Shown here one piece after another: positions 24,826 to 32,603 of a DNA stretch of 64,000 nt. Both the position numbers and the translations under genes were made by a program. This stretch comes from Bacillota bacterium (GTDB taxonomy: Bacteria; Bacillota; Clostridia; Lachnospirales; Lachnospiraceae): positions 97,953 through 161,952 of the forward strand of contig JAEWIZ010000005.1 in assembly GCA_023386815.1 (NCBI GenBank), read 5' to 3'. The notes beneath the pieces are model-generated. The model was not told the DNA's origin, did no database searches, and saw only the letters and a list, made by a program, of their open reading frames with translations. Numbering within the stretch: the first letter of the stretch is position 1; each line of letters begins with the position of its first letter.

Positions 24826-27800
24826 ATGTCTGAAGTAATAAGCAATATTCAAGAGATAACCTATGATGCGATAAAAATTGGTTTAGCTTCACCTGAAAAA
24901 ATCAGAGAATGGTCAAAGGGAGAAGTAAGAAAGCCAGAGACTATTAACTATAGAACATTAAAACCAGAAAAAGATGGTTTGTTCTGTGAGAGAATCTTTG
25001 GACCCAGTAAGGACTGGGAGTGTCATTGCGGTAAATATAAGAAAATTAGATATAAGGGCGTTGTTTGTGATCGCTGTGGCGTTGAAGTAACAAAAGCTAG
25101 TGTTCGTCGTGAGCGTATGGGTCATATTGAACTGGCAGCACCTGTATCCCATATTTGGTATTTCAAGGGAATACCAAGCCGTATGGGTCTGATTCTGGAT
25201 CTTTCTCCAAGAACCTTGGAAAAAGTATTGTATTTCGCTTCCTATATCGTAATCGATAAGGGAACCACAGACTTACAGTACAAACAGGTTCTGAATGAAA
25301 AGGAAAGACAAGAAGCAATTGAGAAATATGGATACAACAGCTTCCGTTTAGGTATGGGTGCTGAAGCAATCCAGGAATTATTGCAGGCAATTGATCTTGA
25401 GAAGGAATCTAAGGAATTAAAGAGAGGACTGAAGGATTCTACTGGCCAAAAGCGTGCTAGAATCATTAAGCGCCTTGAAGTTGTTGAAGCATTCCGTGAG
25501 TCCGGCAACAAGCCGGAATGGATGATCTTAGGCGTAATTCCTGTTATTCCTCCGGATCTTAGACCAATGGTTCAGCTCGATGGTGGACGTTTTGCTACCT
25601 CCGATATGAACGATTTATACAGAAGAATTATCAATCGTAACAATCGTCTGAAGAGACTTCTTGAGCTTGGTGCTCCGGACATCATCGTTCGTAACGAGAA
25701 GAGAATGCTTCAGGAAGCTGTTGATGCACTGATTGATAACGGTAGAAGAGGTAGACCGGTAACCGGACCTGGTAACCGTGCCCTCAAATCCCTCTCCGAT
25801 ATGTTAAAGGGTAAACAGGGTCGTTTCCGTCAGAACTTACTTGGTAAGCGTGTTGACTACTCTGGACGTTCCGTTATCGTAGTTGGGCCTGAACTTAAGC
25901 TATATCAGTGCGGTTTGCCAAAGGAAATGGCGATCGAGTTATTTAAACCTTTCGTAATGAAGGAATTAGTAGCAAAGGGAACCGCTCATAATATTAAATC
26001 TGCTAAGAAAATGGTAGAGAGACTTCAGACCGAGGTTTGGGACGTTCTTGAGGAGGTTATCAAAGAACATCCGGTTATGTTAAACCGTGCCCCAACCCTT
26101 CATAGACTTGGTATTCAGGCCTTCGAACCAGTATTGGTTGAAGGTAAGGCAATTAAGCTTCATCCACTTGTTTGTACCGCTTACAACGCGGACTTCGACG
26201 GTGACCAGATGGCGGTGCATTTACCACTGTCCGTAGAAGCTCAAGCAGAGTGCCGTTTCTTACTGCTCTCACCGAACAACTTATTAAAGCCTTCCGATGG
26301 TGCGCCGGTAACCGTTCCTTCTCAGGATATGGTTCTTGGTATCTACTATTTGACCATCGAACGAGAGATGCCAAATAAGCCACGTCCATGCTTTAAGAGC
26401 TTGAATGAAGCAATCCTTGCTTATGAGAACGGAGCAATCCTTCTTCATGAGATGATCAAGGTAAGAAGAAATGGTATCAATAAGGATGGCGTTAATGAGA
26501 TAAGAACTGTTGAATCAACGCTTGGACGTTTCATCTTCAATGAAATTATTCCTCAGGACCTTGGTTTCGTAGATCGTTCCAAGGATGAGAATTTCTTAAC
26601 ACTTGAGATTAACTTCTTAGTTGGTAAGAAACAGTTGAAACCAATTCTTGAAAAGTGCATCAATATTCATGGTGCTACAAAAACAGCTGAAATCCTCGAT
26701 GCCGTTAAGTCATTGGGTTATAAATATTCCACACGTGCTGCGATGACTGTATCCATTTCCGATATGGAAGTGCCTGCAGAGAAGCAAGCGATTCTGGATG
26801 ATGCAGAAGCAACCATCGAGAATATCGCAAAAGAGTACAGACGTGGTAGAATGACAGAAGATGAAAGATACAATACCGTTATCGAAACCTGGAAAGAAGC
26901 AGATAAGATCTTAACAGATAAGCTGTTAAGCGGTCTTGATAAGTTTAACAACATCAAGATGATGTCCGACTCCGGTGCCCGTGGTTCCGATAAGCAGATT
27001 AAACAGCTTGCAGGTATGCGTGGACTTATGGCTGATACATCAGGTCGTACGATTGAATTACCAATCAAGTCCAACCTTCGTGAAGGTCTTGACGTATTGG
27101 AGTACTTCATCTCCGCTCATGGTGCTCGTAAAGGTCTTTCTGATACAGCTCTTCGTACCGCTGACTCCGGTTACTTAACCCGTCGTCTGGTTGACGTTTC
27201 TCAGGATTTAATTATCCGTGAAGTTGACTGCCAGGAAGGCAAAGAAATCCCAGGTATGTGGATTAAGGCATTCGAAGATGGTAAGGAAGTTATCGAAGGC
27301 TTAGAAGAGAGAATCACAGGAAGATATTCCTGCGAATCAATCTATGATGCGAATGGTGAAATGATTGTAAAAGCAAACCATATGATTACACCAAAGCGTG
27401 CTGCTAGAATTATGGCAACAGGTGTAGATAAGGTTAAAATCCGTAACGTATTATCCTGTAAGTCCCACATTGGTGTATGTGCTAAGTGTTATGGTGCAAA
27501 CATGGCTACTGGTGAAGCAGTTCAGGTTGGTGAAGCAGTTGGTATTATTGCTGCTCAGTCCATCGGTGAGCCAGGAACACAGCTTACCATGCGTACCTTC
27601 CATACCGGTGGTGTTGCGGGTGATGATATCACACAGGGTCTTCCTCGTGTCGAAGAACTTTTCGAGGCTAGAAAGCCGAAAGGTCTTGCAATTATTGCAG
27701 AATTCGGTGGCGTAGTCACAATCAAAGACACTAAGAAGAAGCGTGAAGTTATTGTAACAAATAATGAAACAATGGAATCTAAGGCATACTTAATTCCATA

Positions 27801-28695
27801 TGGTTCTAGAATAAAAGTTGTGGATAATGACATTATTGAGGCCGGCGATGAGCTGACAGAAGGTAGTGTAAATCCTCACGATATCTTAAAGATAAAGGGA
27901 ATTCGTGCCGTTCAGGATTATATGATCCAGGAAGTACAAAGAGTTTACCGTCTGCAAGGTGTTGAGATCAACGATAAGCATATCGAAGTAATTGTACGTC
28001 AGATGCTGAAGAAGGTTCGTATCGAAACCAATGGTGATACCGCTTTCTTACCTGGTACCTTAGTAGATATCTTAGAGTACGAAGATGAGAATGAAAAGAT
28101 GTTATCAGAGGGCTTAGAAGTTGCAGATGGTAAGCAGGTAATGCTTGGTATCACAAAGGCTTCCCTTGCAACTAATTCCTTCTTATCAGCAGCTTCCTTC
28201 CAGGAGACCACTAAGGTTCTTACGGAAGCAGCGATTAAGGGTAAGGTTGACCCGTTAATCGGTCTTAAGGAAAATGTTATCATTGGTAAGCTGATTCCAG
28301 CAGGTACTGGTATGAAGAGATACCGCTCCGTGAAATTAGATACCGATACACAGGAAGAATATATGCTTTCTGAGGATATCGAAGGAGATGGCGCTTATCT
28401 AGGTGAATACAATGATTTCGACTATTCCGAGGATTCCTTTGGTGATGAAGAGTATTTCGCGGAAGAGTATGATGAAGACGGTGTTTATGAAGCAGAAGAC
28501 GGAATAGCAGAAATTGTTTACAACGAAGATAAGTACGCTCATAAGAATGACCTTCTTCAAAGAGAAGACAGTATTCCAGGTATGGATGATGCACATGTTG
28601 GTTACGGTGAGAATTCACACAACGATGGAGACTGGACTGAAACTGAGTTTAACCTTAAGGGAATCTCAGAAGATGACTATAGCGACGGTCTATAG
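24826..28695 (+). CDS. rpoC: DNA-directed RNA polymerase subunit beta', with acidic C-terminal tail
   Basis: Catalytic subunit of RNA polymerase, 1289 residues. Seen: the N-terminal zinc site (CHC..CDRC, from about residue 65), the active-site NADFDGDQ (Asp456, Asp458 and Asp460 bind the catalytic Mg2+), the second zinc site (SCKSHIGVCAKCYG), the trigger-loop region (QSIGEPGTQLTMRTFHTGG). From about residue 1177 to the end there is a ~113-residue tail very rich in Asp, Glu and Tyr that is not part of the usual fold. ATG 24826 follows GGGAG; the frame is open nine codons further up. A strong terminator follows. Confidence 0.98.
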   Translation: MSEVISNIQEITYDAIKIGLASPEKIREWSKGEVRKPETINYRTLKPEKDGLFCERIFGPSKDWECHCGKYKKIRYKGVVCDRCGVEVTKASVRRERMGHIELAAPVSHIWYFKGIPSRMGLILDLSPRTLEKVLYFASYIVIDKGTTDLQYKQVLNEKERQEAIEKYGYNSFRLGMGAEAIQELLQAIDLEKESKELKRGLKDSTGQKRARIIKRLEVVEAFRESGNKPEWMILGVIPVIPPDLRPMVQLDGGRFATSDMNDLYRRIINRNNRLKRLLELGAPDIIVRNEKRMLQEAVDALIDNGRRGRPVTGPGNRALKSLSDMLKGKQGRFRQNLLGKRVDYSGRSVIVVGPELKLYQCGLPKEMAIELFKPFVMKELVAKGTAHNIKSAKKMVERLQTEVWDVLEEVIKEHPVMLNRAPTLHRLGIQAFEPVLVEGKAIKLHPLVCTAYNADFDGDQMAVHLPLSVEAQAECRFLLLSPNNLLKPSDGAPVTVPSQDMVLGIYYLTIEREMPNKPRPCFKSLNEAILAYENGAILLHEMIKVRRNGINKDGVNEIRTVESTLGRFIFNEIIPQDLGFVDRSKDENFLTLEINFLVGKKQLKPILEKCINIHGATKTAEILDAVKSLGYKYSTRAAMTVSISDMEVPAEKQAILDDAEATIENIAKEYRRGRMTEDERYNTVIETWKEADKILTDKLLSGLDKFNNIKMMSDSGARGSDKQIKQLAGMRGLMADTSGRTIELPIKSNLREGLDVLEYFISAHGARKGLSDTALRTADSGYLTRRLVDVSQDLIIREVDCQEGKEIPGMWIKAFEDGKEVIEGLEERITGRYSCESIYDANGEMIVKANHMITPKRAARIMATGVDKVKIRNVLSCKSHIGVCAKCYGANMATGEAVQVGEAVGIIAAQSIGEPGTQLTMRTFHTGGVAGDDITQGLPRVEELFEARKPKGLAIIAEFGGVVTIKDTKKKREVIVTNNETMESKAYLIPYGSRIKVVDNDIIEAGDELTEGSVNPHDILKIKGIRAVQDYMIQEVQRVYRLQGVEINDKHIEVIVRQMLKKVRIETNGDTAFLPGTLVDILEYEDENEKMLSEGLEVADGKQVMLGITKASLATNSFLSAASFQETTKVLTEAAIKGKVDPLIGLKENVIIGKLIPAGTGMKRYRSVKLDTDTQEEYMLSEDIEGDGAYLGEYNDFDYSEDSFGDEEYFAEEYDEDGVYEAEDGIAEIVYNEDKYAHKNDLLQREDSIPGMDDAHVGYGENSHNDGDWTETEFNLKGISEDDYSDGL

Positions 28696-28732
28696 GATTC
28701 AAATTTAAAATGAATTAAAGTTGGTTAATGAA

Positions 28733-28778
28733 AAAGCTGCTGTTTGCTGATGTGTTTAGCAAAACAGCAGCTTCTTTT
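28733..28778 (+). terminator. Terminator of rpoBC
   Basis: AAGCTGCTGTTT pairs with AAACAGCAGCTT around a loop containing GCT..AGC, followed by CTTTTAT. It ends the rpoBC unit. Confidence 0.88.
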
Positions 28779-28987
28779 ATTAAAACACTGATAATTTTGT
28801 CGAAATTTAGTATGTTCAGAATAAGGATAAATTTAAGCTTTCTGTTACAATAAAACTGATATATAACAGAAAAAATGTTGTAATAATAAAAAAACATTGA
28901 TTTTCCAAATAAAGCATTGTATTATAAGTTTATCCTCATGTTTTTAAAGCTTGGTACAGCTTGTAAAAGCATGAGTTTTGTATGATA

Positions 28988-29017
28988 TTGACATAAGAAA
29001 AGATTAACTAATATATG
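28988..29017 (+). promoter_or_regulatory. Probable promoter of the phosphoglucomutase gene
   Basis: TTGACA (28988-28993) followed after 17-18 bp by ATATAT/TATATG (29011-29017). The -35 is perfect, the -10 weak. The rest of the 28779-29069 spacer holds nothing I recognise. Confidence 0.55.
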
Positions 29018-29069
29018 TAACAGTGTGGGTTATAGGTTACCTTAAACCTAAATAAATCAGGATGAGGTT

Positions 29070-30791
29070 ATGAGTATGGATTATTTAAAAAAATATCAGG
29101 ATTGGTTATCAAACCAGTATTTTGATGAGGCTACCAGAGCAGAACTCGCAGCGATAAAAGATAATGAGAATGAAATCAAGGAACGCTTCTATATGGATCT
29201 GGAATTTGGTACAGCGGGTCTTCGCGGTATCTTAGGCGCTGGTGTAAACCGTATGAATTTATATACTGTAAGAAGAGCAACCCAAGGGCTTGCAAATACA
29301 ATTATTAAAGCAGGTGGGGAGAAAAGAGGAGTTGCTATCGCTTATGATTCCAGAAGAATGTCTCCGGAGTTTGCGCTGGATAGTGCATTGTGTCTGGCTG
29401 CTAACGGAATTCATGCATATTTGTTTGATTCCTTACGTCCTACCCCAGAGCTTTCCTTTGCTGTCCGCGAGTTTGGATGTATCGCTGGTATCGTAATTAC
29501 GGCAAGTCATAATCCGGCAGAATATAATGGCTATAAAGTGTACTGGGAGGATGGGGCACAGGTTACCAGTCCTAAGGATGTGGAAATTATTAATGAAGTC
29601 AATTCCATCAGTGATTTTGCTTCCGCAAAGTTTATGAGTAAAGAGGATGCTCTTGCACAAGGGCTGTTAACGATCATCGGTGAAGAAGTTGATGAGAAGT
29701 ATATCGCAACGCTAAAGAAGCTAGTCTTGAATCCCTTAACAGTGGAAGGAAAGAAGCTTAAAATCGTATATACTCCCCTTCATGGCACAGGAAATCTTCC
29801 GGTACGGAGAATTTTGAGGGAGCTGGGCTTTGAAAATGTATATGTGGTTCCGGAGCAAGAGCTTCCTGACTGTGAATTTTCTACCGTAGGATATCCAAAT
29901 CCAGAAAACCCGAAGGTATTTGCACTTGCTGAGAAGCTGGCAAATGAAGTTGGTGCGGATCTAATCCTCGCTACGGATCCGGATGCGGATCGTCTGGGAA
30001 TTATGGTTCGTAATGAGACAGGTGATTTCGTATTATTTAACGGTAATATGTCCGGTGCTCTGATTGCAGAATATGAATTCTCCCAGAAGGCTGAGAAAGG
30101 GCTTCTGCCAAAGAATGCTACCTTGATTAAAACCATCGTTACCGGCAATATGTCCGATATGATTGCAAAACAATACGATGCCAAACTAATTGAGGTTTTA
30201 ACAGGCTTTAAGTATATTGGTGAGCAGATCAAACTTTTTGAGCAGACAGGATCTAATGAGTACATCTTTGGCTATGAAGAAAGTTATGGCTGTCTTGTCG
30301 GCACACATGCTAGGGATAAGGATGCTATTGTGGCAGTGATGTGCCTATGCGAAGCGGCTGCTTACTATAAATCAAAAGGTATCTCTCTATATGATCAGAT
30401 GAATAAAATGTATGAGAAATATGGCTATTTCAAAGAAGATCTTCTGGCTGTAACCTTAAGTGGTATCGAAGGAATGGCTAAGATAAAGGAAATAATGGCT
30501 GGTTACCGTGCAAATCCTCCAAAGAGAATCGGTGATTATACCGTAGAGAGGTTCAGAGATTATAAAGAAGATATCATTAAGGATATGGCCAACGGTACAA
30601 TTTCTTCTACCGGTTTACCACAGTCCGATGTACTTTACTTTGATTTGAATGATAATGCCTGGTGCGCAATCAGACCTTCCGGTACGGAGCCAAAGATTAA
30701 GGTATACTTTGGTGTGAAGGGAAGCAGTGAGGCGGATGCTGATGCTAAGCTGAAGGGCTTAATGAGTGATGATGTATTTAAAATGAACTAG
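29070..30791 (+). CDS. Phosphoglucomutase/phosphomannomutase
   Basis: Interconverts hexose-1- and hexose-6-phosphate, linking glycolysis with cell-envelope and glycogen sugar nucleotides. At 573 residues it fits the PgcA-like alpha-D-phosphohexomutase group. Seen: FGTAGLRG near residue 50, phospho-serine loop TASHNP with Ser146, metal loop DPDADR (Asp303, Asp305, Asp307), substrate loop GYEESYG (about residue 405) and the C-terminal phosphate-binding RPSGTEPKIKVYF. It begins 374 bp after rpoC, with its own likely promoter, so it is not part of the rpoBC unit. Sugar preference cannot be read from the sequence. ATG 29076 is an alternative start. Confidence 0.94.
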   Translation: MSMDYLKKYQDWLSNQYFDEATRAELAAIKDNENEIKERFYMDLEFGTAGLRGILGAGVNRMNLYTVRRATQGLANTIIKAGGEKRGVAIAYDSRRMSPEFALDSALCLAANGIHAYLFDSLRPTPELSFAVREFGCIAGIVITASHNPAEYNGYKVYWEDGAQVTSPKDVEIINEVNSISDFASAKFMSKEDALAQGLLTIIGEEVDEKYIATLKKLVLNPLTVEGKKLKIVYTPLHGTGNLPVRRILRELGFENVYVVPEQELPDCEFSTVGYPNPENPKVFALAEKLANEVGADLILATDPDADRLGIMVRNETGDFVLFNGNMSGALIAEYEFSQKAEKGLLPKNATLIKTIVTGNMSDMIAKQYDAKLIEVLTGFKYIGEQIKLFEQTGSNEYIFGYEESYGCLVGTHARDKDAIVAVMCLCEAAAYYKSKGISLYDQMNKMYEKYGYFKEDLLAVTLSGIEGMAKIKEIMAGYRANPPKRIGDYTVERFRDYKEDIIKDMANGTISSTGLPQSDVLYFDLNDNAWCAIRPSGTEPKIKVYFGVKGSSEADADAKLKGLMSDDVFKMN

Positions 30792-30865
30792 AAAGTTACT
30801 ATAGAAAGCTTATAAATTAAATGAAAACATATATATTAGAAGCATAATTACAAAAAAATAAGTAA

Positions 30866-31000
30866 AGTAATAAGAGGCAAAGTAATAAGAAGCAAAGTAA
30901 TAAGAAGCAAAGTAAAATGAAGCAAAGTAAAATGAAACAAAGTGATAAGAAAGAAAGTAATAAGAAACAAAGTAATAAGAAAGCAAGTATATAAAAACCA
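30866..31000. repeat. 15-bp tandem repeat array (about nine units)
   Basis: Nine contiguous 15-bp units with consensus AGTAATAAGAAGCAA: 30866, 30881, 30896, 30911, 30926, 30941, 30956, 30971 and 30986 (the last degenerate). The plus-strand frame reads as a pentapeptide repeat, SNKKQ, ending in a stop at 30989; no ribosome binding site precedes it. Neighbouring bases (31016-31060) look like decayed copies of AAGTAAT. Confidence 0.9.
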
Positions 31001-31093
31001 AGTAGTGTTACATGCAAGGTAATATTGCAAGCGGAGTAATGCTAAAGTACAGTAATATAAATGAAATATTAGTATATAATGTCTTACAATATT

Positions 31094-31165
31094 AGATTCT
31101 GAGAATCATATCGCAGGGGCAATCCACAAGAATTTGCAGCGTTATGGTTCTTAGGGTCTTTTTTT
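31094..31165 (+). terminator. Hairpin with T run upstream of the gntR promoter
   Basis: CTGAGAATCATA (31099-31110) pairs with TATGGTTCTTAG (31142-31153) with G-U pairs, extended by CGC/GCG, followed by seven T (31159-31165). It may terminate transcripts from pgm or from a weak TATAAT at 31075; the large loop is unusual. Confidence 0.65.
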
Positions 31166-31166
31166 A

Positions 31167-31214
31167 TATACTGGTTATGAGTAACCGGAAAAATTGTTAT
31201 TCATAACCAGTATA
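31167..31214. repeat. Perfect 14-bp inverted repeat upstream of the gntR promoter
   Basis: TATACTGGTTATGA (31167-31180) and TCATAACCAGTATA (31201-31214) are exact reverse complements with a 20-bp spacer; the right arm ends four bases before the -35 box. Could be a second operator, activator site or RNA hairpin. Confidence 0.75.
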
Positions 31215-31217
31215 TGG

Positions 31218-31246
31218 TTGACAGATTGATTGTTTTGCTGTAGTAT
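31218..31246 (+). promoter_or_regulatory. Promoter of the gntR-ABC operon
   Basis: TTGACA (31218-31223), a 17-bp spacer and TAGTAT (31241-31246). The same hexamers and spacing occur before rpoB. Confidence 0.85.
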
Positions 31247-31274
31247 AACTGTATTAATCATAATAATACAGTTA
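31246..31274 (+). promoter_or_regulatory. Probable GntR/YtrA-type operator
   Basis: TAACTGTATTA (31246-31256) and TAATACAGTTA (31264-31274) form a perfect 11-bp inverted repeat with a 7-bp spacer. It starts at the last base of the -10 box and covers the transcription start, an ideal place for autorepression by the GntR-type protein encoded 57 bp downstream. Confidence 0.8.
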
Positions 31275-31330
31275 ATACATATTATATATTAATAATAAAA
31301 CAAACAGAGTCAGTTAGAAAGGAGGAGCCT

Positions 31331-31708
31331 ATGATCATTATTAACTATAAAGATCGTAGACCTATCTACGAACAGGTTGTAGAAAGGTTTAAAGAACTAA
31401 TAATAAAAGGCGCCTTAGACCCAAATAGCCAGTTGCCATCTGTGCGATCCCTGGCAATGGAACTGTCCATTAATCCAAATACGATTCAAAGAGCTTATGC
31501 AGAACTGGAAAGGCAGGGATATATCTACTCTGTGAAAGGGAAGGGTAGTTTCATTGCAGCTGATGATTTGCTATCACAGCAGAAACGTAACGAGGTGTAT
31601 CAGGAGCTAGCGCAGGTTGTCGAAGAAGCAAAGAATATCGGTATTACGGAGGAAGATTTTATAAATAAGGTTAAACAAACATATAAGGGGGAGCCAGCAG
31701 ATGATTGA
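31331..31708 (+). CDS. GntR-family regulator, YtrA subfamily
   Basis: A 125-residue repressor. The winged helix is at residues 10-75 (RPIYEQVVERFKELIIKGAL, LPSVRSLAMELSINPNTIQRAYAELERQGYIYSVKGKGSFI); the short C-terminal part (~45 residues) has no ligand-binding domain but is the dimerising helix pair of the YtrA subfamily. Members usually sit at the head of ABC transporter operons and repress them, responding to cell-wall-active compounds in Bacillus. AAAGGAGGAG precedes the ATG, and the stop overlaps the ATPase start by eight bases. The operator is likely the inverted repeat just upstream. Confidence 0.95.
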   Translation: MIIINYKDRRPIYEQVVERFKELIIKGALDPNSQLPSVRSLAMELSINPNTIQRAYAELERQGYIYSVKGKGSFIAADDLLSQQKRNEVYQELAQVVEEAKNIGITEEDFINKVKQTYKGEPADD

Positions 31709-32603
31709 GGCGATAGAGGTAAGCAAGCAATTTGATAGTATAAAAGCGGTTGATCAAGTATCAGTCAAAATTAAAGAGGGCAATGTGTTTGGACTCATTG
31801 GAACAAATGGTGCAGGTAAAAGTTCCTTTATCAGAATGCTCTGTGGTATCATCCGACCGGATCGTGGGACGATTACAGTTGATGGAATGAAAGTATATGA
31901 GAACATTGAGGCAAAAAGTTTATTCTTTTATATCTCTGATGAACAATATTACTTTAGCAATGGAACTCCAAAGGATTTAAAAGTATTTTATAAAAATATT
32001 TATGCCTCCTTTGATACGGAACGCTTTGATAAATTATTAGAACATTTTGAACTTGATCAAAATAGAAAGATCAACACCTTTTCCAAAGGTATGAAGAAAC
32101 AGCTGTCGATTATCTGTGGCATCTGTGCAAATACTAAATACCTATTTTGTGATGAGACCTTTGATGGACTTGATCCCGTGGTGCGCCAGGCAGTAAAAAG
32201 TATTTTTGCAAAGGAGATCGCAGAAAGGAATCTGACCGTAATTATTGCATCCCATAATCTGAGAGAACTGGAGGATATCTGTGATCATGTTGGTTTAATG
32301 CATAAGGGCGGTATCCTCTTATCGAAGGAGCTCTACGACATGAAGTTGAATATCCATAAGGTTCAGTGCGTCTTCCAGGGTGATATTAACGTTTCAGAAC
32401 TATTTGATGGCATGGAGCTACTAAAGGTGGAGCAAAGAGGTTCTCTCTATACGATCACGATAAGAGGTACGATGGAGGAAATAGATCTTCGCATGGATAA
32501 AGCAAACACGGTTTTCTCAGAGACCATACCATTATCACTGGAAGAAATATTCGTAAGCGAGACGGAGGTAGTTGGATATGACATTAAAAAACTCATTTAT
32601 TAA
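31701..32603 (+). CDS. ABC transporter ATP-binding protein
   Basis: A 300-residue ATPase of the drug/antibiotic-export (ABC-2/YtrB-like) type. Walker A GTNGAGKSS (about residues 34-42), signature FSKGMKKQLS, Walker B LFCDETFDGLD and the switch His in IIASHNLREL. The signature loop lacks the usual LSGGQ, as in many YtrB/BcrA-like ATPases. Its start overlaps gntR by eight bases and its end overlaps the permease by 26 bases, so the three genes are translationally coupled. Confidence 0.94.
   Translation: MIEAIEVSKQFDSIKAVDQVSVKIKEGNVFGLIGTNGAGKSSFIRMLCGIIRPDRGTITVDGMKVYENIEAKSLFFYISDEQYYFSNGTPKDLKVFYKNIYASFDTERFDKLLEHFELDQNRKINTFSKGMKKQLSIICGICANTKYLFCDETFDGLDPVVRQAVKSIFAKEIAERNLTVIIASHNLRELEDICDHVGLMHKGGILLSKELYDMKLNIHKVQCVFQGDINVSELFDGMELLKVEQRGSLYTITIRGTMEEIDLRMDKANTVFSETIPLSLEEIFVSETEVVGYDIKKLIY

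Noticed and set aside
30810..31030. Three overlapping minus-strand frames of 60-66 codons, hydrophobic and Tyr/Phe-rich
   Set aside because: They are the translation of the 15-bp repeat array; no ribosome binding site or promoter, and the composition simply follows the repeat.
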